Below, piece after piece: positions 54,500-63,350 of a stretch of 64,000 nucleotides of DNA. Origin of the DNA: Rubritalea profundi (GTDB taxonomy: Bacteria; Verrucomicrobiota; Verrucomicrobiia; Verrucomicrobiales; Akkermansiaceae). Below the pieces are notes generated by a model that worked only from the letters and a program-made list of their open reading frames with translations, was not told the origin of the DNA and did not search any database. Position 1 is the stretch's first letter. Every line of letters starts with the position of its first letter. The position numbers were made by a program, and so were the translations under genes. The stretch spans positions 833,931 to 897,930 of the forward strand of contig NZ_MQWA01000001.1 of assembly GCF_002954445.1 (NCBI RefSeq). Reading direction: 5' to 3'.

Positions 54500-54901
54500 A
54501 TGTTTCTATCCAAAAGTGATATCCTCTCCGAATCCGTACCGATGGGTCTGAATGAATTTTTTTCTCACCCAAAGTCAGATATTGGAGCGCCAACCGAGGA
54601 CCTCGTCTTTATCCGAGGAACCCTCAAGCCGGGAACTGGCCACGATTTCCACCTCCACACAGACCGTGAGGAATTTATCTACGTTCTTAGCGGCACCATC
54701 GAGCAGTGGGTAGACTCCGAGAAAAAGATCTGCACCGCCGGCGATGTGATTTATGTGAGCCATGGAACTGTGCACGGCTCCTTCAATATCGGAGACGACA
54801 CAGCTCAAATACTCGCAATCTTTAATAACAAGTACGCGAAGGCTGACCTCACTACTGATGTTTCGCAGCAAGAACCATGGGCAAGCCTCCGTCAGGGCTG
54901 A
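54500..54901 (+). CDS. Cupin domain protein
   Basis: Small single-cupin protein of about 133 residues from ATG 54500 (a TTG at 54464 would add 12 residues). Metal-binding cupin motif 1 is H-D-F-H-L-H-T-D-R-E-E (HxHx4E type) followed by GTIEQWV, and motif 2 includes GDVIYVSHGTVHGSFN. It probably binds a metal and a small ligand. It ends 6 bp from the convergent NhaC gene. Confidence 0.82.
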   Translation: MFLSKSDILSESVPMGLNEFFSHPKSDIGAPTEDLVFIRGTLKPGTGHDFHLHTDREEFIYVLSGTIEQWVDSEKKICTAGDVIYVSHGTVHGSFNIGDDTAQILAIFNNKYAKADLTTDVSQQEPWASLRQG

Positions 54902-54907
54902 ACTAAT

Positions 54908-56407
54908 TCACTTCTTCTGCACCGTAAAAACACACGTCGCTATTGCTATCGCAAGAATCATCGTCGCCGCCCACGCGGGGACTCCAATGGCCATCAAAGC
55001 ATAGGCCGCAGCCGCAGCCACAGCGGCAATCATGGCATAGGGGAGCTGAGTGACCACATGAGAACTCGGACTGCAACCAGTCGCTAATGAGGTGACTATC
55101 GTCGTATCCGAAAATGGGCTGCAGTTATCGCCAAAGACTGCGCCACCAAAAACCGCGCCTATCACAACAGGCAAAAGCACCACCACTTGCTCGACCGGCA
55201 AATCTCCCCCCATTTCTAGAGCTATAGGCAAAGCTAGGGGCATGAGTATCCCCATCGTCCCCCATGACGACCCCGTCAGAAAAGAGGTCAGGGCGCCAAT
55301 AAGAAAAACGGCAAATGGCAACCACGCCAGGCTCAGTTGTCCACCTAACAGATTAGTAATCAGCAGGGCTACCTGAAGATCTTTAAACACAGAACCCAGC
55401 GCCCAGGCTAACACCAAAATCACGAGAGCAGGCAACATCCCTGCCGCTCCATCCGCTAAGTATCTAGGAAGCTCTTTTTTCCGTGAAGTCGGAAAGCATA
55501 AGCAAGCAATCAATAAGGAGATAAAACCTCCCGCCACCATAGCCTGGGGAACAGCGCTACTGGAAAATGCATTGCGCCACGACCAGTCTCCACCATCTTG
55601 CCAGAGGTAGATCACACTTGGTACAGTGATCAAAATAGACAGCAGAGGAATCACCACCGAGCGACTGGATGCGCCTTGTTCTAGCTCAGCACTCGCAGCC
55701 ACATCATCGCCACTCTGACATTCAGATTGGTAATGTTTCATCGGCCCTATCCACCAAGACTTCCATATCACTAAAAACAAGAGCCAAAGAACCATCCAAC
55801 AATAGGGGTTTGCAGGGATCGAGTAAAAGTAGAGTTCCACAGCGCCTACGTCCAGTCCGCTGCCCTTGATGCCATCCTGAATCAATGAAAGTTGGGTCGC
55901 AATCCAAGTGGATATAAAGGCAATACATGCAACTGCCGAGCTGGTCGAATCGACAAGGTAGGCTAGTAGCTGGCGAGAAACTTTCAGTCTATCCGTCACG
56001 GGCCGTGCCACCCTTCCCACTAAAATGGCATTCGCCAAGCCATCAAAAAAGCACAACAAACCCAGCCCGTAAACGCTCAGCAAACTTCGTCTTTGGATAT
56101 TTTCATTAGGCTTATCCAACCACGCTCCGAGCATCACACTAAAACCACCAGAGCGTTCTAACACGTGAGCAAAACTTCCGAGTACTAGAGTGAATACAAT
56201 CGACCCCATGTGCCAAGGTCCCGAGAGAGCTGGAAAGAGATAATCCACAAACAGCGCTTTTGACGCAGTGATAGGATCTCCTCCCTGCAGCATCAAAACT
56301 CCCACTACCACGGCAGCAAACAGAGAAACTGCGGCTTTCCGAGTACACAATATAGTGACCAAAGCCACCACAGAGGGCAGCAACACCCATAAACCGCCAG
56401 TCACCAT
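54908..56407 (-). CDS. NhaC-family Na+/H+ antiporter
   Basis: Membrane protein of 499 residues with about twelve hydrophobic segments. Family features include LLPSVVALVTILCTRKAAVS near the N-terminus, GLLCFFDGLANAILVGRVAR, YLVDSTSSAVACIAFISTW, SFLTGSSWGTMGILMPLALP and FGDNCSPFSDTTIVTSLATG. These match the NhaC/YfkK-like group that exchanges sodium and protons or small carboxylates. It lies 29 bp after the peroxiredoxin gene, same strand. Confidence 0.87.
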   Translation of the reverse strand: MVTGGLWVLLPSVVALVTILCTRKAAVSLFAAVVVGVLMLQGGDPITASKALFVDYLFPALSGPWHMGSIVFTLVLGSFAHVLERSGGFSVMLGAWLDKPNENIQRRSLLSVYGLGLLCFFDGLANAILVGRVARPVTDRLKVSRQLLAYLVDSTSSAVACIAFISTWIATQLSLIQDGIKGSGLDVGAVELYFYSIPANPYCWMVLWLLFLVIWKSWWIGPMKHYQSECQSGDDVAASAELEQGASSRSVVIPLLSILITVPSVIYLWQDGGDWSWRNAFSSSAVPQAMVAGGFISLLIACLCFPTSRKKELPRYLADGAAGMLPALVILVLAWALGSVFKDLQVALLITNLLGGQLSLAWLPFAVFLIGALTSFLTGSSWGTMGILMPLALPIALEMGGDLPVEQVVVLLPVVIGAVFGGAVFGDNCSPFSDTTIVTSLATGCSPSSHVVTQLPYAMIAAVAAAAAYALMAIGVPAWAATMILAIAIATCVFTVQKK

Positions 56408-56436
56408 CCGCTCTAATTACAGGGTTGCGTTTGTCT

Positions 56437-56949
56437 TCACTTTGCCGCTTTGGCAGCAGCTATCGCGTCCTGAGATTGAGAGGTCGGAGTGGCTTTTAGA
56501 TCCGCCCAGATAATCTTGCCATCTTTGACTAGGAAGCTTTGTCGAGCAGCAAATTTCCCAGCCCTCGCTGTCACTCCAAACGCCTGCATCACCTTAGTGT
56601 CCGCATCCGCAACCAATGTGAATGGCAGCTCGTACTTTGTAGCAAAAGCTTTTTGTTGGGCTGGCTTGTCACCAGACACCCCGATCACCTCGATCCCTGC
56701 AGCTTTGACATCTTCAAAAGCATCTCGCAGATTACAGGCCTGCTTTGTGCAGCCTGGGGTATCCGCCTTTGGGTAGAAATAAACGAGAGTCAGTCCGCTA
56801 GCAAACTTAGCACCGAGATCGATCACCTTATCGTCTTGGTCTTTTGCGGTAAGTTTAGGGGCATCAGCCCCCACTTCTAAAGGGGCTGCGGATACAAAGC
56901 CCGCACAGACTAGAGAAAGTAGTGAGCTCACAATCGATTTCAGTTTCAT
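56437..56949 (-). CDS. Bcp/PrxQ-type peroxiredoxin with signal peptide
   Basis: About 170 residues from ATG 56949, which opens a signal peptide (MKLKSIVSSLLSLVCAGFVSA). The peroxidatic cysteine is in ADTPGCTKQACNLRDAF, with resolving Cys four residues later, the PrxQ/Bcp arrangement. YFYPKADT and FTLVADADTKVMQAFGV are also typical. It reduces peroxides outside the cytoplasm and needs a thiol donor; the thioredoxin-like gene 99 bp upstream on the same strand is a candidate partner. Confidence 0.88.
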   Translation of the reverse strand: MKLKSIVSSLLSLVCAGFVSAAPLEVGADAPKLTAKDQDDKVIDLGAKFASGLTLVYFYPKADTPGCTKQACNLRDAFEDVKAAGIEVIGVSGDKPAQQKAFATKYELPFTLVADADTKVMQAFGVTARAGKFAARQSFLVKDGKIIWADLKATPTSQSQDAIAAAKAAK

Positions 56950-57047
56950 AACCAGCACTATAGCAAGAAGCTGAGCTCTGCAAATAGAAATCTCCCATAT
57001 GACCAATAATTGTCAGTTAGAAGATTCAAAAATAAGCTCAGTTCTCT

Positions 57048-58136
57048 TTACAAACCTTCCAGAAACCTTCCACCACCACGGGGAGATCTGTCCCCTCTAC
57101 GCCCTTGACCCGGTTTGTGTTCATCTATTTTCCCGTCGCCATCGCGGTCTTCACCTTGCTGGATGTTATTCTCAAATTTCACTCCCTCACGACGGCCTTG
57201 ATTGACATGTTTCCCGTAGTCCTTTCTTTTCTCAAACTCGGAAAATTTCTTATTCATTGCTAGCAAGTCGGCTTTGAGTCCCCTGGGAGAGACATCCAGC
57301 GGCAAAGCCTTCACTACAATTCCATCCTGCCCAAACTCATGCGATCTTATAAGGAAAATACCAGTTTTTGCATTCACATTCTTGAGTGATTCAGCCCACT
57401 TCACATCTCCCTTCCCAGCGATATCAAAATGGAATTTCCCACTAACACTCGGATTATTAAATACCGCCCGCAATGTCTTTTTCACACTCGTCATTTTACT
57501 CTGAGGTGACACTGTAAATACTAACAAACGCTGATCGGCTGAGGCAACATTCAAAGATTGTTTAAAACTATCAAAGTCCTGCAAGACCTCCTGATTTGGA
57601 GAACCTTTGACTTTGTATTTATCCGCAATTTTCCCCATCTCATCAATCACCGGCGCGATGTCCTTAGACCCACGTCCTCCGAGAATTGACTGTGGGCTGC
57701 GGTGAGATCGCGTCAGCTTCGTCTTCCCGTCTGGAGCATAAACGACAAACGCCGTATTCTGCATCGAGCCGCTCAAGAGATCACGGATACGATCTTGAGT
57801 TTCCTTATTTTCGTAGGTTTCTAGACGAATGCATACGAATTTTTTTGAGGCTTCGATAAAGTCTTTTTGTGAGAGCAAACTGATCTCAGTTCCTTTATAG
57901 CCTGGTCAGAAAGTGCCAGAAACATCACCACACTGTGCTGCCGCCGCATAAAAAAAGATCGGTCTGTTGCTCCGCTGAGCTTCTTCAAGCCCAGTCTTCC
58001 AAGTGGTGTACCACGCCACTCCTTGCTCACCAACCGGCTGGGAAATTGCTCCCAATTGCTCCGGACGCGGCCCTTGAGCTGGAGCTAGCCCGCACAATGC
58101 TAGGCTCGTTGCCACCGTGAAAATCGTCTTAGTCAT
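57048..58136 (-). CDS. Thioredoxin-like secreted protein with in-frame UGA (candidate selenoprotein)
   Basis: One continuous frame of 362 codons contains a single internal TGA at 57906-57908 (codon 77). Upstream: signal peptide (about 1-20), TWKTGLEEAQRSNRPIFFYA and QCGDVSGTF. Directly after the TGA, PGYKGTEISLLSQKDFIEAS and KKFVCIRLETYEN continue the thioredoxin-fold pattern without a frame change. A Cys or Sec fits the TGA position in the active-site segment. The TGA is followed, 15 nt downstream, by AACTGAGATCAGTT (57891-57878), a 5-bp stem with loop AGAT. This fits the bacterial SECIS rule of a short stem with G in the first two loop positions, 16-37 nt after the UGA. Residues about 295-360 hold a DRDGDGKID calcium-like loop and an Arg/Gly-rich tail. 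No sel genes are in the window. Confidence 0.6.
57878..57891 (-). promoter_or_regulatory. Candidate bacterial SECIS hairpin
   Basis: On the minus strand AACTG-AGAT-CAGTT: five Watson-Crick pairs (a G-U pair can extend it) closing a 4-nt loop with G at position 2. The loop begins 20 nt after the in-frame TGA. It is coding sequence at the same time, as bacterial SECIS elements are. Confidence 0.5.
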
Positions 58137-58263
58137 ACTCTATGAACACCCAGCTCGGATAAAAGTTGCACATCCATTTGGTGGGCTTCTCAAAACTGAC
58201 AAGATAAGCCCTCTAGATTTTATCCTACGCAGCTGAGCCATTATACGCTATGCCTCATAGCAC

Positions 58264-59541
58264 ATGAAACTAGAAACACTTTGTCTCCACGGCGGTCAAC
58301 AACCAGATCCAACAACCAATGCCCGCGCTGTGCCGCTCTACCGCACAGCCTCCTATGTTTTCGATTCTGCTGAACACGCCACCAACCTCTTCGCTCTCAA
58401 AGAACTAGGCTATATCTACACCCGCCTTCAAAACCCTACCACCGAGGTGTTAGAAAAAAGAGTAGCATTGTTAGAAGGAGCACCTGAGATGGGCGGCCTA
58501 GCTCTAGCTTCTGGCACCTCAGCAATTTTCTATACCATTATCAATATAGCCCAGGCTGGTGATAATATTGTCTCTGTCAACAACCTCTACGGTGGCACCT
58601 ACACTCAGTTTAACAACATCCTGCCAACACTCGGAATCGAAGTTCGCTTTGTCGACCCTAACAACCTCGAAGAAGTTGCAGCGGCGATCGACGGCAAGAC
58701 CCGCGGTGTCTTTATCGAAACAATCTCTAATCCAGCCTCTGAAGTCACCGACATTCAAGCGGTCGCCGACATCGCTCATGCAGCGGGTATTCCACTGATT
58801 GCTGACTCCACATTCACCACCCCACACCTCTGCCGACCATTCGAACACGGAGCCGACATTGTCATTCATTCACTTACTAAATGGCTCGGCGGCCACGGCA
58901 CATCCATCGGCGGCATTGTCATCGATTCAGGAAAATTCAACTGGGCAGCAGGCAAGCACCCACTCTATGACACGCCAGATGATTCCTACCACGGACTGCG
59001 CTGGGGTCATGATCTGCCCGAGCCTTTAGCGCCACTCGCCTTCATCCTCCGCATGCGCACCGTCCCATTACGAAACCTCGGTGCCTGTATTGCACCAGAT
59101 AACTCATGGATGATACTCCAAGGTATCGAAACCCTACCTCTCCGTATGGAAAGGCATTGCGAAAATGCTCTAGCAGTCGCCAAGTTCCTCCAATCGCACA
59201 GCAGTGTAGAATGGGTTCGTTTCCCGGGTCTAGAAGATGACCCAGAGTATCAAAAGAACCTCAAATACCTCAAGGGCAAGGGTGGTTCTGTTGTCATCTT
59301 CGAAATCAAAGGGGGCCGCGAAGCTGGTCAGAAATTCATCGAGGACCTTCAACTTTTCTCTCACCTCGCCAATGTCGGCGATGCGAAGTCACTTTCCATT
59401 CACCCATCATCAACCACCCACTCTCAGATGAACGAAGAACAACAGGTTGCGGCTGGAATCAGCCCTGGCATGGTTCGCCTCTCAATCGGAATAGAACACA
59501 TAGACGACATCATCGATGACCTTCAGTCAGCTCTGAGCTAA
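58264..59541 (+). CDS. metY: O-acetylhomoserine sulfhydrylase (MetY-type)
   Basis: PLP-dependent Cys/Met metabolism enzyme of 425 residues: TLCLHGGQQPDPTTNARAVP at the N-terminus, YIYTRLQNPTTEVLEKR, LASGTSAIFYTI, and Lys 206 in IHSLTKWLGGHGTSIGG binding PLP. SIHPSSTTHSQM and GMVRLSIGIEHIDDIIDDL close the chain. The long insert and HGGQ start separate MetY from MetB/MetC. It makes homocysteine directly from O-acetylhomoserine and sulfide. The 122-bp leader was checked for a SAM riboswitch; none was recognised. Confidence 0.93.
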   Translation: MKLETLCLHGGQQPDPTTNARAVPLYRTASYVFDSAEHATNLFALKELGYIYTRLQNPTTEVLEKRVALLEGAPEMGGLALASGTSAIFYTIINIAQAGDNIVSVNNLYGGTYTQFNNILPTLGIEVRFVDPNNLEEVAAAIDGKTRGVFIETISNPASEVTDIQAVADIAHAAGIPLIADSTFTTPHLCRPFEHGADIVIHSLTKWLGGHGTSIGGIVIDSGKFNWAAGKHPLYDTPDDSYHGLRWGHDLPEPLAPLAFILRMRTVPLRNLGACIAPDNSWMILQGIETLPLRMERHCENALAVAKFLQSHSSVEWVRFPGLEDDPEYQKNLKYLKGKGGSVVIFEIKGGREAGQKFIEDLQLFSHLANVGDAKSLSIHPSSTTHSQMNEEQQVAAGISPGMVRLSIGIEHIDDIIDDLQSALS

Positions 59542-59612
59542 TTTTGCGAATGCAGTCTCGAATTGGTGGGCGGTTCAATATCCTCCCGCCAATGTGCGTT
59601 AACCGATTTTCA

Positions 59613-60728
59613 CTATTTCTGCTGAGTGCAATGCAGTAAACTGCCCTTCTTGACTCCTAATTTTGCTTTCACAATGAAGCCTAGGCCAATCAAAATCATG
59701 AACAAGGAAAGGAACTGGCCCATCGTCCATTCGCTACCAAGCCAGTTGATGTTCGCAATCTCTGGCTCGCGAAACTGCTCCATCGATATCCGGAAGATTG
59801 CGTAAAAAATGAAAAACAATCCAGTCAACACACCGTAGGCAAGCTTTGGAAACTTCATACGGACGATGAAAAGAATCAGAAATAGAGAAAAGCCTTCCAG
59901 TGCAGCCTGGAAAAGCTGTGATGGATAGCGTGGTTCTAGGAAATGGGCCACAGCTTCCTTCACATCAGGATTCTCTCGGACTGCTTTATTGAGCATTTCA
60001 ATTTTGTGAGATGAGAGTTCTTGGTATTCGGCAAGCTCGGCAGATCCTTTAGGCATTGAACCGTCGAAATAAGCATCAGAGCCTTTGATCAAATCGTTAT
60101 AGTACTCAGTGTACTCGCCTCCTTTGTCAGCCCGGGCTGCAGCCGCTTGCGCTAAGTTAGGACTTTGCCCTTCTACCGTATTCTTATCCCAAAGCGCATT
60201 GGGGAATTGCATCGCCCAAACGTAGCCCTTATCGACTCGGCCATAGAGTTCGCCATTGATGAAGTTTGCCAAGCGGCCAAACATAATCCCTAAGGGAGCG
60301 ACCACACTGAGACCGTCGCCCAATCCAGTCCAAGATACTTTTTTATGTCTTGCGTAGAAAAAGGTGAAGATCATCACGCCCAAGATCCCACCGTGACTCG
60401 CCATCCCGCCTTCCCACACTCGGAAGATCATCAGCGGGTCATCCATCAGCTCCTGACGTTGATAAATCAACACATTGCCAATTCGTCCGCCAAGGAACAC
60501 ACCACAAACTGCTGTGTAGGCAATGAAGTCGCCAACAACCTTCCCTGGGAGCACCCAGAGTTTTTTGTCGGCTAACCATTTCAAAAGAAAATAGCCAACA
60601 ACGAAAGCTATCAAGTAGGCGAAGCCATACCAACGAAGCTTGATACTTTCCGTGATTTCAACAATCACCGGGTTGAGGTCATGTACGTATATTGCGAGCA
60701 CGGCAAATAGCTGACATATTCCCCGCAA
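59613..60728 (-). CDS. lgt: Prolipoprotein diacylglyceryl transferase Lgt
   Basis: Inner-membrane enzyme that attaches diacylglycerol to lipobox cysteines. Motifs: LRWYGFAYLIAFVVGYFLL, WEGGMASHGGILGVM (essential His-Gly-Gly), GIMFGRLANFINGELYGR and EPRYPSQLFQAALEG, with closing helices at the C-terminus. At up to 371 residues it is longer than E. coli Lgt because of a polar insert at about 190-270. The start is uncertain: TTG 60728, or GTG 60701 (MLAIYVHDLNPVIVEI). It lies 24 bp after the M42 peptidase gene, same strand. Confidence 0.93.
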   Translation of the reverse strand: MRGICQLFAVLAIYVHDLNPVIVEITESIKLRWYGFAYLIAFVVGYFLLKWLADKKLWVLPGKVVGDFIAYTAVCGVFLGGRIGNVLIYQRQELMDDPLMIFRVWEGGMASHGGILGVMIFTFFYARHKKVSWTGLGDGLSVVAPLGIMFGRLANFINGELYGRVDKGYVWAMQFPNALWDKNTVEGQSPNLAQAAAARADKGGEYTEYYNDLIKGSDAYFDGSMPKGSAELAEYQELSSHKIEMLNKAVRENPDVKEAVAHFLEPRYPSQLFQAALEGFSLFLILFIVRMKFPKLAYGVLTGLFFIFYAIFRISMEQFREPEIANINWLGSEWTMGQFLSLFMILIGLGFIVKAKLGVKKGSLLHCTQQK

Positions 60729-60752
60729 CCTGTCCAGCCGACATCTACAGCT

Positions 60753-61829
60753 CTATAGGTACTGGGTCAGCCCTGCTACGGTCTCGGCATCAAGCCTGCG
60801 AACCAAGGCCAAGCTCAATTTCACCATTTCTAAGTAGTCGTTGATATCGATGATCCCGTTGTGTGAATGGATGTACCTAGCAGGCGTGCCTAACACGATA
60901 GAAGGCACTCCCTCATTCGATTGGTGAAAGCTTCCCGCATCGGTTCCACCACTAGTACGCATCGTCAGCTGGTAGCGGATACCTTCCCTCTCAGCCGTCT
61001 CGACAACCAGTTCAACTAATCGTGGGTTCATGATCGCAGTTGGGTCCTGCATGCGAATCTGCACACCGCCACCCAAGCGCCCCTGAGCCTCACTTTTAGG
61101 AAAGCCTGGAGCATCGTCTGCGGGTGGGCCTTCTAATACGATTGCCACATCCGGCTGAACTTTCACGGCCGCGACTTTAGCCCCGCGTAACCCCACTTCT
61201 TCCTGCACCGTTCCACAAGCTATCAAAGTATTCGGTAATTCCTCATCGCTGAGTTCCTGTACCGTTTGAATAGCACAAGCCATGCCCACTCGGTTATCAA
61301 ATGCTTTAGCCATGTAGTAATCGCGCTTTTGCATCGCGGTAAATTCTGTCTCTGGCGCAATCGGATCTCCGAGTTGGATTCCAAAATCACGTTCCACTTC
61401 CTCGCGGCTCGCTGCCCCAACATCTATAAATAATGCTCCAAGAGCCATGACCTTACTGCGCTCGGATTCGGGTAGAAAATGCGGAGGTTTACTAGCGATC
61501 ACCCCGAGCACTTTGGCTCCAGACCGAGTCTTCACCTCGACCCGCTGGCTCAAAAGCGTGTGTGCCCACCAACCACCAACCGGAAGGAATTTTATAAAAC
61601 CGTCGGGGGTGATGTTCTGCACCCGAAATCCAATCTCGTCCATATGACCTGCCAGCAAAATTTTAGGCCCCTGTCCCCTTTCACAATACACACCACCCAT
61701 GCGATCTGAGCTCAGGTCCCCCACCGAAACGAGTTCCTCGATGAAGATATCACGGACTTCGTCTTCATACCCAGGCACACTGTGCGCTTCTGTGAGACTC
61801 TTTAATAGAGATATCGCCTTGTCTTTCAT
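60753..61829 (-). CDS. M42 family metallo-aminopeptidase
   Basis: About 358 residues from ATG 61829 (a longer frame to 61991 has no family-like residues). Metal and catalytic residues are in ILLAGHMDEIGFRV (His), YYMAKAFDNRVGMACA (Asp), GTVQEEVGLRGAKVAA (two Glu), TSGGTDAGSFHQSNEGVPS and RYIHSHNGIIDINDYLEM (His). Such dinuclear enzymes form large tetrahedral aminopeptidases that finish peptide degradation in the cytoplasm. It diverges from the DAHP synthase gene across a 69-bp gap. Confidence 0.92.
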   Translation of the reverse strand: MKDKAISLLKSLTEAHSVPGYEDEVRDIFIEELVSVGDLSSDRMGGVYCERGQGPKILLAGHMDEIGFRVQNITPDGFIKFLPVGGWWAHTLLSQRVEVKTRSGAKVLGVIASKPPHFLPESERSKVMALGALFIDVGAASREEVERDFGIQLGDPIAPETEFTAMQKRDYYMAKAFDNRVGMACAIQTVQELSDEELPNTLIACGTVQEEVGLRGAKVAAVKVQPDVAIVLEGPPADDAPGFPKSEAQGRLGGGVQIRMQDPTAIMNPRLVELVVETAEREGIRYQLTMRTSGGTDAGSFHQSNEGVPSIVLGTPARYIHSHNGIIDINDYLEMVKLSLALVRRLDAETVAGLTQYL

Positions 61830-61898
61830 TTGAAAAAGACTACGCAAGCACTGGCACCCATGTAAATCATGAACGCCATCCAATAAACAATTTACATT

Positions 61899-62939
61899 AT
61901 GGCACAGGTCCGCGATCTCAACGTCACTAAAAACGTCCCTCTCCCTACACCTGCAACTCTTATGCAAGAAGTTGTCCGTAGCTCGGAGCAAGCTGAATTC
62001 ATCGCCAATTCACGCGAAATCATCCGTAGCATTCTGCAAGGAACTGACGAACGATTTCTCCTCATCGTTGGTCCTTGCTCGATCCACGACACCAAAGCTG
62101 GATTAGAATATGCGCAAAAGCTCGCTAAACTCGCTGAAGAAGTGAAGGACAAGGTCTACATCGTGATGCGTGTCTACTTTGAAAAGCCGCGCACGACCGT
62201 CGGCTGGAAAGGTCTCATCATGGACCCAGCGCTCGATGGCTCAGACAACATCACTGAAGGCCTCACACAAGCCCGCACTTTCCTCCGCCAGATCATCGAC
62301 ACCGGCCTCCCAACAGCGACTGAACTGCTCGACCCGATCACTCCACAGTACATCGCCGACCTCATTTCTTGGTCAGCCATCGGTGCGCGCACCACAGAAT
62401 CTCAGACTCACCGCCAAATGGCATCGGGCCTCTCCATGCCGCTCGGTTTCAAGAACAGCACCGCTGGTGATCTAGTAGCCGCAGTCAATGCTATCAATGC
62501 TGCTGGCAAGCCTCAGACATTCCTCGGCGTTGCTGAAACTGGCATGGCTTCCGCTGTGACAACTTCTGGCAACCCAGACTGCCACATCATCCTCCGCGGT
62601 GGTGAAAATGGTCCTAACTACGGTGCTGATGACGTGGCCGAAGCCATTGAAAAACTCACTAAGAGCGGAGTAAACGACGCCGTCATGACCGATGCCTCAC
62701 ACGCCAACTGCGGCAAAGACGACACCAAGATGCCTAGCGTCTACCGTGAAATCATTCGCCAACGGGCAGCGGGCAACAAAAAGCTAGTCGGAGCCATGCT
62801 CGAGTCCCACCTCGTTGGCGGCAACCAAAAGTTCCCTCAGCCGCTCGAAGACCTCACTTACGGCCAGTCTATCACCGACAAATGTATCGACTGGGACACC
62901 ACGGTGACTCTCGTCAACGAGACGGCTGCTGCTCTGTAG
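61899..62939 (+). CDS. 3-deoxy-7-phosphoheptulonate synthase (class I, AroF/G/H type)
   Basis: First enzyme of the shikimate pathway, 346 residues, joining phosphoenolpyruvate and erythrose 4-phosphate. Family motifs: LLIVGPCSIHDTKAGLEYAQ, VMRVYFEKPRTTVGWKGLI, GLPTATELLDPITPQYIADL, WSAIGARTTESQTHRQMASG, ILRGGENGPNYG and MTDASHANCGKDDTK. Which aromatic amino acid inhibits it cannot be read from sequence by eye. The gene is followed by a strong terminator. Confidence 0.95.
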   Translation: MAQVRDLNVTKNVPLPTPATLMQEVVRSSEQAEFIANSREIIRSILQGTDERFLLIVGPCSIHDTKAGLEYAQKLAKLAEEVKDKVYIVMRVYFEKPRTTVGWKGLIMDPALDGSDNITEGLTQARTFLRQIIDTGLPTATELLDPITPQYIADLISWSAIGARTTESQTHRQMASGLSMPLGFKNSTAGDLVAAVNAINAAGKPQTFLGVAETGMASAVTTSGNPDCHIILRGGENGPNYGADDVAEAIEKLTKSGVNDAVMTDASHANCGKDDTKMPSVYREIIRQRAAGNKKLVGAMLESHLVGGNQKFPQPLEDLTYGQSITDKCIDWDTTVTLVNETAAAL

Positions 62940-62967
62940 TCTTATCCCAAGTTAAAGCAAATCTTCC

Positions 62968-62994
62968 AGCCCGCCTTTATTGGCGGGCTTTTTT
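62968..62994 (+). terminator. Terminator after DAHP synthase
   Basis: AGCCCGCC, loop TTTATT, GGCGGGCT, then six T: perfect 8-bp GC-rich stem with U-run, about 28 bp after the stop. Confidence 0.95.
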
Positions 62995-63025
62995 GTCGGT
63001 TAAAACATAGACCCACGATCGCGCT

Positions 63026-63167
63026 CCATAGACCCAGATCATTTTTCAAATCTCTACAAATCCTACAAATCTCTACTACACACCAAATCTCTAATAGACA
63101 CACAATACTTACTTATCCCAAAATCCCTTTACCTGTAAGGAATCGAGAAAATAGTCTGGGTCTATGG
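63026..63167. repeat. 13-bp inverted repeat bounding a 116-bp segment
   Basis: CCATAGACCCAGA at 63026-63038 and its exact complement TCTGGGTCTATGG at 63155-63167. The segment between has repeated CTCTACAAATC/CTACAAATCTCTA words. It may be a small mobile or REP-type element; no coding sense was found. Confidence 0.55.
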
Positions 63168-63246
63168 TCGGCTATATCAGCTTGGTGTGGAGGGCTGACG
63201 GGGCTGAATGGCACGCGGAGCTCGCGGGTGAGGTCTGAGCGCTGTG

Positions 63247-63345
63247 AGTCAGCAGCTTCGCTGGAATTATTTTGAGCGCCCGAGACGGTCGCGTTACGTG
63301 GAGTGACCGTCTCGGTCACATTGTGACAATATTGGATGTCTATGA
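63247..63345. repeat. Dispersed repeat, copy B
   Basis: GTCAGCAGCTTCGCTGGAAT, then TATTTTGAGCGCCCGAGACG, GTCGCGTTACGTGGAGTGAC and CGTCTCGGTCAC, ending ATATTGGATGTCTAT. It aligns with copy A at 39975-40041. GAGACGGTC and GACCGTCTC form an internal inverted repeat. It ends within a few bases of where the helicase frame opens. Confidence 0.75.
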
Positions 63346-63350
63346 ACTGA

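Noticed and set aside
58137-58263. SAM-responsive riboswitch before metY
   Set aside because: I found none of the SAM-I, SAM-II or SAM-IV signature stretches; only unconserved short stems.
59561-59591. Terminator between metY and lgt
   Set aside because: TTGGTGGGCGG and CCTCCCGCCAA can pair only with two mismatches and no T-run follows, so it was not called.
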